Shown here: piece by piece, positions 17,564-27,528 of the stretch
How the letters are laid out: each line of letters opens with the position of its first letter
Position numbering within the stretch: position 1 is the stretch's first letter
NCBI RefSeq assembly: GCF_026711005.1
Contig: NZ_JAPPVJ010000003.1
Coordinates: 310,001-374,000 of the forward strand
Length of the DNA stretch: 64,000 nt
DNA from: Sphingobacterium sp. UT-1RO-CII-1
Lineage (GTDB): Bacteria; Bacteroidota; Bacteroidia; Sphingobacteriales; Sphingobacteriaceae
Direction: 5' to 3'
Notes under the pieces: generated by a model
What the model was told of the DNA's origin: nothing
The model's database searches: none
What the model saw: the letters and a program-made list of their open reading frames with translations, nothing else
Position numbers and translations under genes: made by a program

Positions 17564-20218
17564 TTAGTACCTATAATGGCTTTGGCTTTTGGTAAGCTTC
17601 AGATCCTGTAATATAGACGCTTTTGCCCGGATAGTAATATTATAGCTCTGATATTGCCCAAAAGGAGTCCATCCTACCGACAGATCCCAACAATGTAAAT
17701 CCCGATATATATTAAATCTAGTTAATGAAAGCTTCTTCTGCTGCAAATCATACCCTGTATTAAATTGCACCTTCCACTTCGGCGTCACATTAAAATCCCC
17801 ATTCAAATTCACAGTTGCAGTTATATTATTTCGCATCACCTGCCTTGAATTATCCCACTGCTTATTATAATTAAAACTAAATGAACCGTTTAAATTCCAA
17901 GGAATATTAAAATCTACGAAAGCATTCGGGTCAGTACTGATTCTAGCCAAAGCCTGAGCCTGTTCTGGCGTCATGTTAGACATTTGGTTACGCAAAGAAT
18001 CTATATTATCATTACGGCTCTTATTTGCACTAGGGTTCAAACTATAATCAAAAGAAAGCCCAAAATTAGTTAAACGTGCTAACTTCCCATCTTTAAGTGC
18101 AAAACGGTCAATACGTATCCCTTCATCATTTACAATATAGGGATCCAAAATACCATTAAAATTTAAGTTTATTTTTTCATTAAAAATAGATGTCCTACCC
18201 GAAAAGCTAATAGTAGATAACTTCAGCGAATCCGCCATGAAGTTATAGTTCCCACTAAAAGTCAATCCCTGAATAATAGGTATCTTTTTAACAGCATTTG
18301 TTCCGGTTGAATCCTTTTTATTCTTCACCTTTGCCTCAATATTATTATCTATTGAAAAACCAATCCCCATGGATTTCCCTGCACCAGGTCCACCATACAT
18401 AGCACCTTCAAATACAGAATACTTCCTTAACACACCATCTTTATCAACAAATTCTTTATAAAATCCATATTTGGGATCAGAAAAATCTGGTCTATAATTA
18501 AAATTTACAGAAGGGGTCACTACATGTCTTAGTGCCTCTATTTTACCAATTTTCGGATACGTACCGTATATCTTTGTAGATAATCCTGTTGACAAAGAAT
18601 AATCATAAGCACGACGAAACCCCTGCACCGTATCTCTAGCTTCACCAAAACCCTCGACCTCATTGAACAAACGTTTACGAATAGACTGCAAATACCAGCG
18701 TTCCGTATAGTTAACGGACGTATTAAATTGAAAATGTTTAAATGCATTTAAGCTCAAGCTTACAGGGATACTATGCTGAAAACCGTTCGTAAAATTCTTT
18801 AATGATTCTTTTTTAAACAGAATAGAATCACCCGTACTTATCGTATTACGCCCTTGTAAACTATACCCAACCGTTATACGCTGATACCATTTTTGCTCAC
18901 CTACACGATCTTTAGAATCAAATGGATTGAATGTTGCTACGTTCAAATTAAATGATGGTAATTCTAAATCTACCTTTCCCGTTGTCATATCTTGCCTATG
19001 GCTCATATTAGTCGTAAAGTTAACCTTACCATCAGCAAACACTTTACCATAAGCAATAGACGAAGACATATTATTTTGTGTTAAATCCCGTATACTATTG
19101 TGCTGATTCATCCCCGTATTCTTAAAATAAGATCGTGTAGCAAAATTGACCGAGGCTGAAAATGATGTCCCAGGATTAGCTTCTTGACGCTGTGTATGGT
19201 TCCATGTTACATTAAAGTCAGTATCAGAACCATAATTATCCGTCCCTTCTACACCCGATTTTGTACGTGCATAACGGACAGTAAAGCCTCCACTATATTT
19301 ATAATTCACTAGATAGTTTGTACGTATATTCGTTTCCCAAGATCCTTTTGAATATAAGGTACCTCTAATTTCAGAATCCCAATAATCACTAAAAGCTAAA
19401 TACCAACCTGCATCACGTATCGCAAAACCCCGCGTAGCATCTTCTCCAAATGACGGAAATAAAAAACCAGAAGATCGTTTATTTGTTCGCGGAAAGAAAC
19501 CAAAAGGAATCGCTAAAAACTTTATTGGAATATTTTCAATCACCAAATGTGCGGGGCCGACTATAATATGGTTTTTAGCAGCAAGTCCTTTTGTAAAATT
19601 AATACCAAAATGTGTATAAGGATAAGGTAAATTACACGTACTATACATACCTCGCTGCAAAGAGAGCTCATCATATAAATTTTTACGTACCACTCTCGCC
19701 TGTATATAAGCACCATCTTCCTCTGTCATGATCCCGTACGTATTCCCTTCTTGACTTTTATAGTCATATAAGAGGGAGTCAACCGTCTTTGGACTATCTC
19801 CCGGAAAAATCACGACAGGGCGGCCTACGTACTTCCCATTATGATCAATCACACCACTCGCAAACAATTGATTCGTGTTCCGATCTAAACGAATGTAGTC
19901 AGCAGCCAACTCAAAAGTTTCATACTTTACCTTCGCCCCTTTGTATAAATGTAAAACATTTTTATCAACTTGATTCCAGGACGAATCATTTGCCACAATA
20001 GTGACAACCGTCTCCAGTCCCTCTTTATTTTTCACTTGAACAGTATCCTGTCCCGTAGTCTCTTTTAAATGATTTCCTATTGTATCAGCCGACGACACAG
20101 TAGTATCTGGTACGATACTAGATTTCTTATCTGCAGGTGTTATAACTTGAGCATTTAAAGCTGCAAAGCTTATAAAAATAAACAAGAAACTAGAGAAAAA
20201 ACAAGTTAACGCCTTCAA
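17564..20218 (-). CDS. LptD-like LPS-assembly outer membrane protein
   Basis: An 884-residue outer-membrane protein. The signal peptide (ending FAALNAQ) is followed by a serine/threonine-rich linker, an OstA/LptA-like N-terminal domain (YKGAKVKYETFELAADYIRL, then RNTNQLFASGVIDHNGKYVG), and a long C-terminal barrel of aromatic-rich strands (for example GYSLQGRNTIS and FNTSVNYTERWYLQS). Bacteroidota LptD homologues place lipopolysaccharide in the outer leaflet together with LptE. The order of domains fits this, although the sequence is divergent from proteobacterial LptD. It is divergent from the amidase genes, with about 100 nt to the nearest amidase start, a common layout for envelope genes. 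Confidence 0.88.
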   Translation of the reverse strand: MKALTCFFSSFLFIFISFAALNAQVITPADKKSSIVPDTTVSSADTIGNHLKETTGQDTVQVKNKEGLETVVTIVANDSSWNQVDKNVLHLYKGAKVKYETFELAADYIRLDRNTNQLFASGVIDHNGKYVGRPVVIFPGDSPKTVDSLLYDYKSQEGNTYGIMTEEDGAYIQARVVRKNLYDELSLQRGMYSTCNLPYPYTHFGINFTKGLAAKNHIIVGPAHLVIENIPIKFLAIPFGFFPRTNKRSSGFLFPSFGEDATRGFAIRDAGWYLAFSDYWDSEIRGTLYSKGSWETNIRTNYLVNYKYSGGFTVRYARTKSGVEGTDNYGSDTDFNVTWNHTQRQEANPGTSFSASVNFATRSYFKNTGMNQHNSIRDLTQNNMSSSIAYGKVFADGKVNFTTNMSHRQDMTTGKVDLELPSFNLNVATFNPFDSKDRVGEQKWYQRITVGYSLQGRNTISTGDSILFKKESLKNFTNGFQHSIPVSLSLNAFKHFQFNTSVNYTERWYLQSIRKRLFNEVEGFGEARDTVQGFRRAYDYSLSTGLSTKIYGTYPKIGKIEALRHVVTPSVNFNYRPDFSDPKYGFYKEFVDKDGVLRKYSVFEGAMYGGPGAGKSMGIGFSIDNNIEAKVKNKKDSTGTNAVKKIPIIQGLTFSGNYNFMADSLKLSTISFSGRTSIFNEKINLNFNGILDPYIVNDEGIRIDRFALKDGKLARLTNFGLSFDYSLNPSANKSRNDNIDSLRNQMSNMTPEQAQALARISTDPNAFVDFNIPWNLNGSFSFNYNKQWDNSRQVMRNNITATVNLNGDFNVTPKWKVQFNTGYDLQQKKLSLTRFNIYRDLHCWDLSVGWTPFGQYQSYNITIRAKASILQDLKLTKSQSHYRY

Positions 20219-20322
20219 TGTTAATTATGAATGTTATTTTTGTGTGCAAATAGTCCTATTCGAGCAAAAATAGTCAAAAAACATTTAGAAACAGTGAAGT
20301 AATTGACGGAATAACTAAATAT

Positions 20323-21240
20323 ATGATTTCACACTATTTCACGTTACTTATAGGAGCAGAATTATTTCAAAATATTATGCATATAGAAAGAGAAAGCAAA
20401 TTAAGAATCATTAAAAAAAAATTCACTCTCTTATTGTTATTCTTTGTAGCTGCCATTTACAATATATCAGCTGCAACAAAAGGTCTCTCAATCAATGAGC
20501 CCTATATTATTGTTATTGATCCTGGGCATGGAGGAGGAAAAATCGGGGCTAAAGGCAGAAAATCTACAGAAAAAGACATTGTACTAGACATTTCAAAAAA
20601 ACTAAAGACTCTATTAGAAGCACAAATTCCCAATGCAAAAGTTCTACTAACCCGAACTACAGATATTGATGTAACATTTCTATCAAGAATACAACTTGCT
20701 AATAAAAATAAAGCGAATATTTTCATCTCCATTCATGCCAATTCAGCCGATGTAGATATACGCGTTCGCAACAAAAACGGAAAATATGTAAATTCCGTTC
20801 GCCGAAATCCAAAGGTTAGAGGCACCGAAACCCTAGTCCTAGGGTTTCATCGTATGGCCGAACAGGATGTTGCTATACGTGAAAACGCCGATTTACTGCT
20901 AGAAGACAATTATAAAGAAGATTTTTCCGATTTCAACCCCAGCGATCCTTCAAGTTATATTATTTTCCAATTAATGCGTAATCAATATCGCCGAGAAAGT
21001 ATTAAATTAGCATCGCTCATACAAGGGCAATATGTGAAAAGTGCTAAAATTGATCGAGGGGTCAAAGAGCAGGGTCTGGCTGTATTATCTAAAGCCACAA
21101 TGCCCGCAGTACTAACTGAAATTGGTTTTATAAGTAGTCCAGAAGAAGAAGAGTACATGCTTTCAGCTAAAGGTCAGGAAGAAATTGCTCAAAACCTGAC
21201 AAATGCTATAAAAATGTATAAAGAACATTTAAAAATTTAA
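20323..21240 (+). CDS. N-acetylmuramoyl-L-alanine amidase (Amidase_3), first of a tandem pair
   Basis: A 305-residue zinc amidase that cuts the bond between N-acetylmuramic acid and L-Ala in peptidoglycan. The Amidase_3 motifs are present: IVIDPGHGGGKIGAKGR (first zinc His), the Glu in EKDIVLDISK, FISIHANSA (second His) and AVLTEIGFISSPEEE (catalytic Glu). A hydrophobic segment (TLLLLFFVAAIYNISAAT) serves as signal peptide. The ATG at 20377 (MHIERESKLRIIKKK) gives a typical signal peptide with a basic n-region, so the true start may be there and not at 20323. It is followed 53 nt later by a close paralogue. Confidence 0.92.
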   Translation: MISHYFTLLIGAELFQNIMHIERESKLRIIKKKFTLLLLFFVAAIYNISAATKGLSINEPYIIVIDPGHGGGKIGAKGRKSTEKDIVLDISKKLKTLLEAQIPNAKVLLTRTTDIDVTFLSRIQLANKNKANIFISIHANSADVDIRVRNKNGKYVNSVRRNPKVRGTETLVLGFHRMAEQDVAIRENADLLLEDNYKEDFSDFNPSDPSSYIIFQLMRNQYRRESIKLASLIQGQYVKSAKIDRGVKEQGLAVLSKATMPAVLTEIGFISSPEEEEYMLSAKGQEEIAQNLTNAIKMYKEHLKI

Positions 21241-21293
21241 TTTCAATCCTAGAATCTCAGATTTCAAAAAAATCCGAGATAATTTAAATAGTA

Positions 21294-22175
21294 ATGACAG
21301 TTTTGAACACAAATAAAAATACTCCGTACACTCGATTAAGATTTTTTTCGATCCTACTCTCTGTTACTTTCTTAACAAGCAGTTTTACACCTAAAGACCC
21401 AACAATTGAACAAGGAACCAAAGCACAGAAAGTTAAAACTATTGTTCTCGATGCTGGACATGGAGGGCATGATTCTGGAGCAGTTGGTCGAAAATCAAAA
21501 GAAAAGGATGTAGCTTTACAAGTCACATTAAAATTAGGTGCGAAAATCGAAAAAGAAATGCCGGACACAAAGGTAATTTACACACGTACTACAGACGTTT
21601 TCATACCTTTATACCAACGCCCTGCTGTGGCAAACGAAGCCAAAGCAGAACTTTTTATTTCTATCCATTGTAATTCAGGTGGGACAAGCACAGTTCGCAA
21701 AAAAAACAGTCGTGGCCGATGGGTAACGAGTAAAGTCCCTAATAGAACAGCAGTAGGAACAGAAACTATAGTCAGCGGATTCAACAGATTAGCACAACAA
21801 GATGCGGCCATACGGGAAAACGCATCTATTTTATTAGAGGAAAACTATAAAGAAAATTACGGAGGTTTTGATCCTAATGATCCATCAAGTATGATTGTTT
21901 TCCAACTCATGAAAAATCAATACAGGCGTGAAAGTATAAAACTAGCATCCTATATGCAGGAAACATATAAAGCATCGGGACGTAGAGATAGAGGTGTCTT
22001 AGAATTATCTTTAGCGGTACTAGCTACTGCGGGTATGCCTGCAGTTCTTACCGAGATAGGTTTTATCAGCAATCCAGACGAAGAAGACTTTATGTTGTCT
22101 GATTATGGTCAGAAAGAAATTGTAAATAATTTGTTCAATGCAATAAAAACCTACAAAACCACTACAGATCGATAA
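21294..22175 (+). CDS. N-acetylmuramoyl-L-alanine amidase (Amidase_3), second of a tandem pair
   Basis: A 293-residue paralogue of the upstream gene, also an Amidase_3 enzyme acting on periplasmic peptidoglycan. Key motifs: VLDAGHGGHDSGAVGRKSKE, FISIHCNSGG and AVLTEIGFISNPDEED. The two paralogues share an insert before the last motif, seen here as QDAAIRENASILLEENY and in the first copy as QDVAIRENADLLLEDNY. The signal sequence is LLSVTFLTSSFTPKDP. It lies between the first amidase and an MlaD-like gene on the same strand, an arrangement common in Bacteroidota that links wall cleavage to envelope lipid traffic. Only one gene of each pair may be needed for daughter-cell separation. Confidence 0.93.
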   Translation: MTVLNTNKNTPYTRLRFFSILLSVTFLTSSFTPKDPTIEQGTKAQKVKTIVLDAGHGGHDSGAVGRKSKEKDVALQVTLKLGAKIEKEMPDTKVIYTRTTDVFIPLYQRPAVANEAKAELFISIHCNSGGTSTVRKKNSRGRWVTSKVPNRTAVGTETIVSGFNRLAQQDAAIRENASILLEENYKENYGGFDPNDPSSMIVFQLMKNQYRRESIKLASYMQETYKASGRRDRGVLELSLAVLATAGMPAVLTEIGFISNPDEEDFMLSDYGQKEIVNNLFNAIKTYKTTTDR

Positions 22176-22240
22176 ACTTTTAGTAGATTTAGATTGTTAA
22201 TAAAACAAAAAGGAAATATAATTCATCTCACACATATATT

Positions 22241-23188
22241 TTGAAAATAACAAACGAAACAAAAGTAGGAATCATTACCGCAGTAGCCTTAGCATTATTG
22301 TTCATTGGCTACAATTTTTTAAAAGGAAATGATGTATTCAATAGCGAGAACGAATTTTACACGGATTATGACAATGTAGATGGATTATCCGTATCCAAAC
22401 CTGTTGTTGTCAACGGATATCAAATTGGTCGAGTATCAAAGCTCACTTTAATGGAAACCGGAAAAATACGGACTCACTTCAAAATAAAATCAACTTATCA
22501 AATTCCATCCAATACTGTTGCACGTATAGTCAGCGCAGACTTATTGGGCAGTAAAGCTATCGTCTTCGAATTAGGAAGCAGTAAAACAATGGCAAATGAC
22601 GGAGATCCACTTTTATCAGATGTGCAAGCAAATTTACTAGAAAAAGTAGAGCCTTTACAACAGAAAGTTGAAAACTTAGTAGTCAAACTAGATTCTGTTT
22701 TATCAGCTATCAACACAGCGCTAGACGATGAGTTTCAACGTGATTTTAAAAGCAGTTTACACAGTATATCAGTTTCGCTGGGTAATATGGAAAAAATCAC
22801 AAGTGATGTCGAAGGATTAATGGGATCTGAGAAATTACGATTCGCTAAAATTATGCAGAACTTAGAGTCTATCACAAATAACTTTAAAAACAATAACGAC
22901 AAAATAGAAAAAATATTAGCAAATCTTGACAACTTATCAGAAGATCTTTCAAAAACAGAAATTAAAGCAACAATAGATAATGCGAACCAAGTCATGAAAG
23001 ATGTACAGGTCATAACTGCTAAAATAAGTAGTGGAGAAGGAACAATAGGCCTACTCTTGAACGACGATCAACTTTACAACAATTTAAACAGCTCAACTAA
23101 AGAATTGGACGATCTCATTAAAGATCTAAAAGAAAGACCTGGTCGGTATATTAGATTAAGCATATTTGGAAAAAAAGACACAAAATAG
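22241..23188 (+). CDS. MlaD/MCE family lipid-transport substrate-binding protein, TTG start
   Basis: A 315-residue MCE-domain protein anchored by one N-terminal helix (VGIITAVALALLFIGYNFL). The MCE core follows (FYTDYDNVDGLSVSKPVVVNGYQIGRVSKL), and the rest is helical and coiled-coil-like with repeated heptads (VEPLQQKVENLVVKLDSV). MCE proteins form hexameric rings that carry phospholipids between the membranes with an ABC transporter. The start codon is TTG, read as MKITNETKVG; this is the exact place where the family begins and no ATG fits. No MlaE or MlaF gene is adjacent. A terminator follows. Confidence 0.9.
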   Translation: MKITNETKVGIITAVALALLFIGYNFLKGNDVFNSENEFYTDYDNVDGLSVSKPVVVNGYQIGRVSKLTLMETGKIRTHFKIKSTYQIPSNTVARIVSADLLGSKAIVFELGSSKTMANDGDPLLSDVQANLLEKVEPLQQKVENLVVKLDSVLSAINTALDDEFQRDFKSSLHSISVSLGNMEKITSDVEGLMGSEKLRFAKIMQNLESITNNFKNNNDKIEKILANLDNLSEDLSKTEIKATIDNANQVMKDVQVITAKISSGEGTIGLLLNDDQLYNNLNSSTKELDDLIKDLKERPGRYIRLSIFGKKDTK

Positions 23189-23208
23189 TCTTCATTAATA
23201 TTCTAGCA

Positions 23209-23243
23209 TAATAGCCCATTTTTATATAAAAATGGGCTATTAT
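23209..23243 (+). terminator. rho-independent terminator
   Basis: AATAGCCCATTTTTA pairs with TAAAAATGGGCTATT across a short loop, 20 nt after the MlaD-like stop. T-rich sequence follows. It closes the amidase-amidase-mlaD-like unit. Confidence 0.8.
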
Positions 23244-23456
23244 CTTTATTACTTTTAACACCTTATAACTATCAGTAAATTTTAACTATATTTGATTTTC
23301 ACATTAAAAGCACAAAAATGAATATTAAGGGTTGTCTTCCTCCTCCAATAGTTTAATATTTCATGGAAATATAAAGGTTGTAACACGCATCCATACATAT
23401 TGATGCTAGAGTTACTATGCCTCCATCTTACTATTAAATATTAAAGACAATTCTTA

Positions 23457-24329
23457 ATGAACAAAGCATATATATATTTGCACGGTGCAGTGCTACTCCT
23501 TGGTCTTTCTCCAGTTTTTGGAAAGATTATATCACTCAATGAAGGACTTCTTACTTTTTACCGAGTGCTCTTTTCAGCTATAATTCTATTCTTTATCTTA
23601 AAGCACTTTAAAGTAACTCAAGCTCTCCATTTTAAAGAAAAGGCAAAAATTGCGCAAACAGGCATACTTCTAACATTTTCTTGGGTCTTTTTCTTTGCTG
23701 GGATTAAGTATTCTAATATTTCTATAGGTGTAGTTTGCTTTTGTATGGCAAGTTTCTTCACTGCCTTTCTAGAGCCTATTCTTAATAAAAGTCCCTTCCG
23801 AATATCTGACGTTCTACTGAGTATACTAACTCTTCTTGGAGTAAGTCTCATTTTTCACTTTGACTCATCATACCGTTTAGGAATAACATTAGGTATTATT
23901 TCACCGTTATTTTATACACTATATTCTATCTACAATAAACGGTGGGCAAATCACTATGATAGCAAACTCATAAACTATTACCAAATGATAGGCGGAACAA
24001 TCGGATTGGGTTTGACACTTCCTGTTTATCTATTTTTTTTTCCATCAGAAAAGCTGTTCCCTGATTTAAAGGATATTTCATATTTATTAGTACTTGCTTC
24101 CTTGTCAACAGTATTGACATATATTTTACTTACCGAAGCTTTTAAAGAAATATCAGCATTTACAGCAAACCTCAGTATGAACCTAGAACCCATTTATGCC
24201 ATAATCATAGCTTTTTTATTTTTCGGCGAAAGTAAAGAAGTAGGATTTTCTTTTTATATAGGCCTATCTTTTGTCGTAATATCTGTACTTCTACAGGCCT
24301 ACATGGTAAGTAAAAAAACTACCTCTTAA
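23457..24329 (+). CDS. DMT superfamily (EamA) transporter
   Basis: A 290-residue integral membrane protein with about ten hydrophobic segments in two EamA halves. The first half starts YIYLHGAVLLLGLSPVFGKI and the second begins LGIISPLFYTLYSIYNKRW. The C-terminal half carries the usual NLEPIYAIIIAFLFFGES segment (typically written as PVxAxLLGxLxLGE in the family). EamA proteins export metabolites such as amino acids, or carry nucleotide sugars, so the substrate is unknown. It is a monocistronic-looking gene with a leader of more than 200 nt after the preceding terminator, in which I see no recognised riboswitch. Confidence 0.88.
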   Translation: MNKAYIYLHGAVLLLGLSPVFGKIISLNEGLLTFYRVLFSAIILFFILKHFKVTQALHFKEKAKIAQTGILLTFSWVFFFAGIKYSNISIGVVCFCMASFFTAFLEPILNKSPFRISDVLLSILTLLGVSLIFHFDSSYRLGITLGIISPLFYTLYSIYNKRWANHYDSKLINYYQMIGGTIGLGLTLPVYLFFFPSEKLFPDLKDISYLLVLASLSTVLTYILLTEAFKEISAFTANLSMNLEPIYAIIIAFLFFGESKEVGFSFYIGLSFVVISVLLQAYMVSKKTTS

Positions 24330-24340
24330 AACTTGATAGA

Positions 24341-24370
24341 TTACTGACTATGTCTGGACATAGTCAGTAA
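24341..24370. terminator. convergent hairpin terminator between eamA-like gene and sialidase
   Basis: TTACTGACTATGTC and GACATAGTCAGTAA are perfect 14-nt arms separated by only two nucleotides. It lies between two convergent genes. No long T-run is present, so termination strength is uncertain. Confidence 0.6.
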
Positions 24371-24414
24371 TAAGTTCTAACGAATTCCCTATGATGTTGT
24401 TATAAGCATAATAA

Positions 24415-25575
24415 CTATTCAGTAATAGAGATGGGCACAAAAACAATACTCTTATAATTATCCTTTTCATATAGCACACCTATCGACTCTGTCCCCAATA
24501 GCACTAAATCAGAATAAGCACTATAATCTCCTTTGTATCCTTCAGGAGACTTAGCTATCACCTTATTAAAAAACCAAGTCTTTCCCTTATCTCTTGATAA
24601 ACGCACGGTAAGATTATCTCGTTTTTGTTCATCTGCTGCATTACAGACTGCTAAAATATAGTTTGAACCGTCTTTCCATGACAACGTACTGCCTTGATTC
24701 ACAGGATCAGGTAAAGCAAGGTCATAAGTAGTAGTATCCCAAGTTGCCCCCCCATCACTAGAATAACTTACAATACGGCTTTTTATATTTCCTTGCTGAT
24801 TTCTGGTATTCATATACAATTCTGTATCAGAAACCTGAGCGGCCATCGTTTCATTTCCTCCTTCAAAAGGTATAGTTTCAGCAATCTTAAAAGTTTGACC
24901 ATGGTCGTCCGAATAATAAGCATTTGCAAAATAGTCTCTCCCAGCATCTTTTGGATTGCCCTCTGAATGGTTGGAAGGTATGTAAATACGTCCTTTGTAT
25001 GGACCATCACCTAGCTGTACAGCGTGCCCGGGAGTATTAGCAAAAGCCCTCCAATCTTCTTTAAAGTTGTAATCAGAATTGATGTTAGGTTGATTCGGAC
25101 GGTGCCCCTGTGTGGTAATATTGACAGGTTGGCTCCACGATTGACCACCATCTGTAGATGTTATGTACCATAACTCCCGCAATCCATTCCCTTTCCTCAC
25201 TTCTCCTTCATGATTGTTTCCTGTATTATAAAATAAGAAAATTCGTCCTTCAGGATAAACCGGATCATATACGTCGACCACAGGAGCAGGATTACCGGCC
25301 TGTAATTTTTCATTTTTAGCAGCCACCTGTAGTGCACCCCATGTTTTACCATTATCTTTACTAATTTTATAAACAATGTTTACATTGCCATAATCTCCAG
25401 CGTGATCTACACGACCTTCTGAAAACGCAATAATATCTCCATTCTTATTTTTTACCATGGCTGGGATACGATAGCTTTTGTAGCCATCTTCACCAGACTT
25501 AAATACAGTTACTTCTTGGGCATGTCCCCCAAAGATTGTTGTAATAACAATCAATGTAAAAATTAGCTTTTTCAT
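24415..25575 (-). CDS. nanH: exo-alpha-sialidase (GH33)
   Basis: A 386-residue secreted sialidase that removes terminal sialic acid from glycoconjugates. A signal peptide (MKKLIFTLIVITTIFGGHA) is followed directly by the propeller domain, with the YRIP motif at residues 35-38 (arginine-triad region). Four Asp-boxes are seen: SKDNGKTW, STDGGQSW, SSDGGATW and SRDKGKTW. It lacks the extra carbohydrate-binding domains of larger sialidases. It is the last gene of the nan operon, 18 nt after the GH20 gene, and probably works outside the cell or in the periplasm to feed the SusCD importer upstream. Confidence 0.95.
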   Translation of the reverse strand: MKKLIFTLIVITTIFGGHAQEVTVFKSGEDGYKSYRIPAMVKNKNGDIIAFSEGRVDHAGDYGNVNIVYKISKDNGKTWGALQVAAKNEKLQAGNPAPVVDVYDPVYPEGRIFLFYNTGNNHEGEVRKGNGLRELWYITSTDGGQSWSQPVNITTQGHRPNQPNINSDYNFKEDWRAFANTPGHAVQLGDGPYKGRIYIPSNHSEGNPKDAGRDYFANAYYSDDHGQTFKIAETIPFEGGNETMAAQVSDTELYMNTRNQQGNIKSRIVSYSSDGGATWDTTTYDLALPDPVNQGSTLSWKDGSNYILAVCNAADEQKRDNLTVRLSRDKGKTWFFNKVIAKSPEGYKGDYSAYSDLVLLGTESIGVLYEKDNYKSIVFVPISITE

Positions 25576-25593
25576 TTTCTACTTTAATTTTAA

Positions 25594-27528
25594 TCAATCT
25601 ATAGGTGCGAAAGTGAACATCCATTTGATAGGATTATCCCAACTTCTACCTTTAAAACTCTTTACTGGTAATTTTATTAATACTTCGTTCCATCCTTTTT
25701 TTAAGGATATAAATGTAGGTTCTCTAAACGAATAACCTTCGTCTAATAAAGGTTTTTCTAAATCTCCTTTTAACCCTGGTTGTTTCCAAACTGGCGGGTT
25801 GATCTCTTTTAAATTTACCCAAAGTTTGCTCTGACGATTGTCCCAAGCATGCCTCTCTGGCGAATCACTTGCATAGGAACGTGAAAGGTTGTCAAATCCA
25901 ACCCAAAAAGAACCCGTTCTTGCCTGGTCACTCCAAATTTTAGTGCGTGCATACCAAGTCGTACTATCTTGAGGGAGATCAATTGCACCCTGCAATATAT
26001 CTGCCCACCAATGTCTAAGGATGATTGTTCCTCCCTCTACTGTTTTTGACACCTGAACATTCTTATCATAAGGATCATGTTCTATTTCAAAACTACAACT
26101 CAAATCTCCCTCATTATTATATGGGCCAACTAATTCCCAAATTAAATCTGTTTGCTTTATGTAAGGGAAGGGTTTCTGTTCAAAATAAAGAGACTTGTGT
26201 GTCAAAAGGCGCCCTTCAAACTCTTTAAAAGCGGTGTATTCTTTTGTATCATTAGGCATAATATTACAAACCCAATGTTCTAAACCACCTCCTCGCCATG
26301 TACGTTCAGCAAAAGCCAGAATTGAAGGATAAAGCGCAGACTGATAAAACATGTCTATCGGATTGCTTACAGCACGATCAGGCCAAGAACATAATGTAGC
26401 TCCTAAAAGATTGGTATGTTCTTGATTTTGCCCACCTATTTGTCGATGAAATAATGTTGTAACCGTCTCTAAAGGATCCATATGATTGATATATAGATGT
26501 TTTGAGTCTATATATCGGATATCTCCTATTTCTTTTATTACCTCAGGACCTCCCATCCAAAGCTGTCGCCAGGTCTGAGACTTCAAATTACTGCCCGGTG
26601 ACCAGCCTACACTAGTTTTATACCCTAGTTGTTCTACATAGCGTGTTATTTCAGGCATGAAATTATTATTTGTTATTTTCACTTCATCACCGCCTATATG
26701 TAGCATCTCGAGCTCTGGATAGTTATTCCTAAACTCAGACAAAAGCTCTTTAATGTAATACATTCCAGAATCAGATTGCATATCTACACCAAAAAAGCGT
26801 GTAAATGCAGCACTATGTCCTGGCATATCGATTTCTGGCAGTAGTTGGATATGTCTATCCTTGCAATAGGCAATCAGTTCCCTAAATTCAGCATCACTAT
26901 AATACTCTCCTACCCAACGCGTCATTGTACCGGCATCGGTTAAGCCTGGATATTTTTGGCTAACGAGTCGCCAAGCAATATCCTCTGTAAAGTGAAAGTG
27001 CAATACATTGAGCTTATATTGTGCCATTACATCTATCTGCTCTTTAAGCATATCCATCGGTTGATAATTGCGTCCTACGTCTAATAAAAATGCACGCCAA
27101 GAGAAAGCAGGTTGATCTCTAATTTCTAAAAAGGGAAGTTTTTGATCTTTAACTTCCAGTTGACGAAGTGTTTGAAGACCATAAAACAACCCAGCGGCCG
27201 TACTAGCTTGTAAGTGTAAGCTTTCCTTATCAATTGTAAGATTATAACCTTCTGCTGCAATTGATTCAGAATTAGTAAGTAATTCCAATACGAGAGGGAA
27301 AGTTTGTTTAGTATGCTTTTGTTCCGATACTTTCCAGTTATCTAGTATGCCTCTAAGAAATCGGAGCTCCCGCTGTGTCCCCCCCTTATTTATAATATTT
27401 ACACCTTTCCTAAGATTTACTACTCCTTTTTGCCAACTCACATCTTGAGGCATAGGAATGAATGCTTGTTGTGCTACTGAAATCACAGCTAGTTGCAAAT
27501 AAATAAACAATAATAAAAACCGTATCAT
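25594..27528 (-). CDS. beta-N-acetylhexosaminidase (GH20)
   Basis: A 644-residue GH20 enzyme that removes terminal GlcNAc or GalNAc. The order is signal peptide (LFIYLQLAVISVAQQ), a GH20b helper domain (residues about 24-140), the catalytic barrel with LHFHFTEDIAWRL, PEIDMPGHS and the catalytic Asp-Glu pair in LHIGGDEVKIT (D281/E282), and a C-terminal beta-rich region. Its stop overlaps the start of nothing on its 3' side, while its start overlaps the stop of the AGE epimerase by 4 nt. In sialic-acid loci such enzymes clear hexosamines exposed once sialidase has acted. Confidence 0.94.
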   Translation of the reverse strand: MIRFLLLFIYLQLAVISVAQQAFIPMPQDVSWQKGVVNLRKGVNIINKGGTQRELRFLRGILDNWKVSEQKHTKQTFPLVLELLTNSESIAAEGYNLTIDKESLHLQASTAAGLFYGLQTLRQLEVKDQKLPFLEIRDQPAFSWRAFLLDVGRNYQPMDMLKEQIDVMAQYKLNVLHFHFTEDIAWRLVSQKYPGLTDAGTMTRWVGEYYSDAEFRELIAYCKDRHIQLLPEIDMPGHSAAFTRFFGVDMQSDSGMYYIKELLSEFRNNYPELEMLHIGGDEVKITNNNFMPEITRYVEQLGYKTSVGWSPGSNLKSQTWRQLWMGGPEVIKEIGDIRYIDSKHLYINHMDPLETVTTLFHRQIGGQNQEHTNLLGATLCSWPDRAVSNPIDMFYQSALYPSILAFAERTWRGGGLEHWVCNIMPNDTKEYTAFKEFEGRLLTHKSLYFEQKPFPYIKQTDLIWELVGPYNNEGDLSCSFEIEHDPYDKNVQVSKTVEGGTIILRHWWADILQGAIDLPQDSTTWYARTKIWSDQARTGSFWVGFDNLSRSYASDSPERHAWDNRQSKLWVNLKEINPPVWKQPGLKGDLEKPLLDEGYSFREPTFISLKKGWNEVLIKLPVKSFKGRSWDNPIKWMFTFAPID

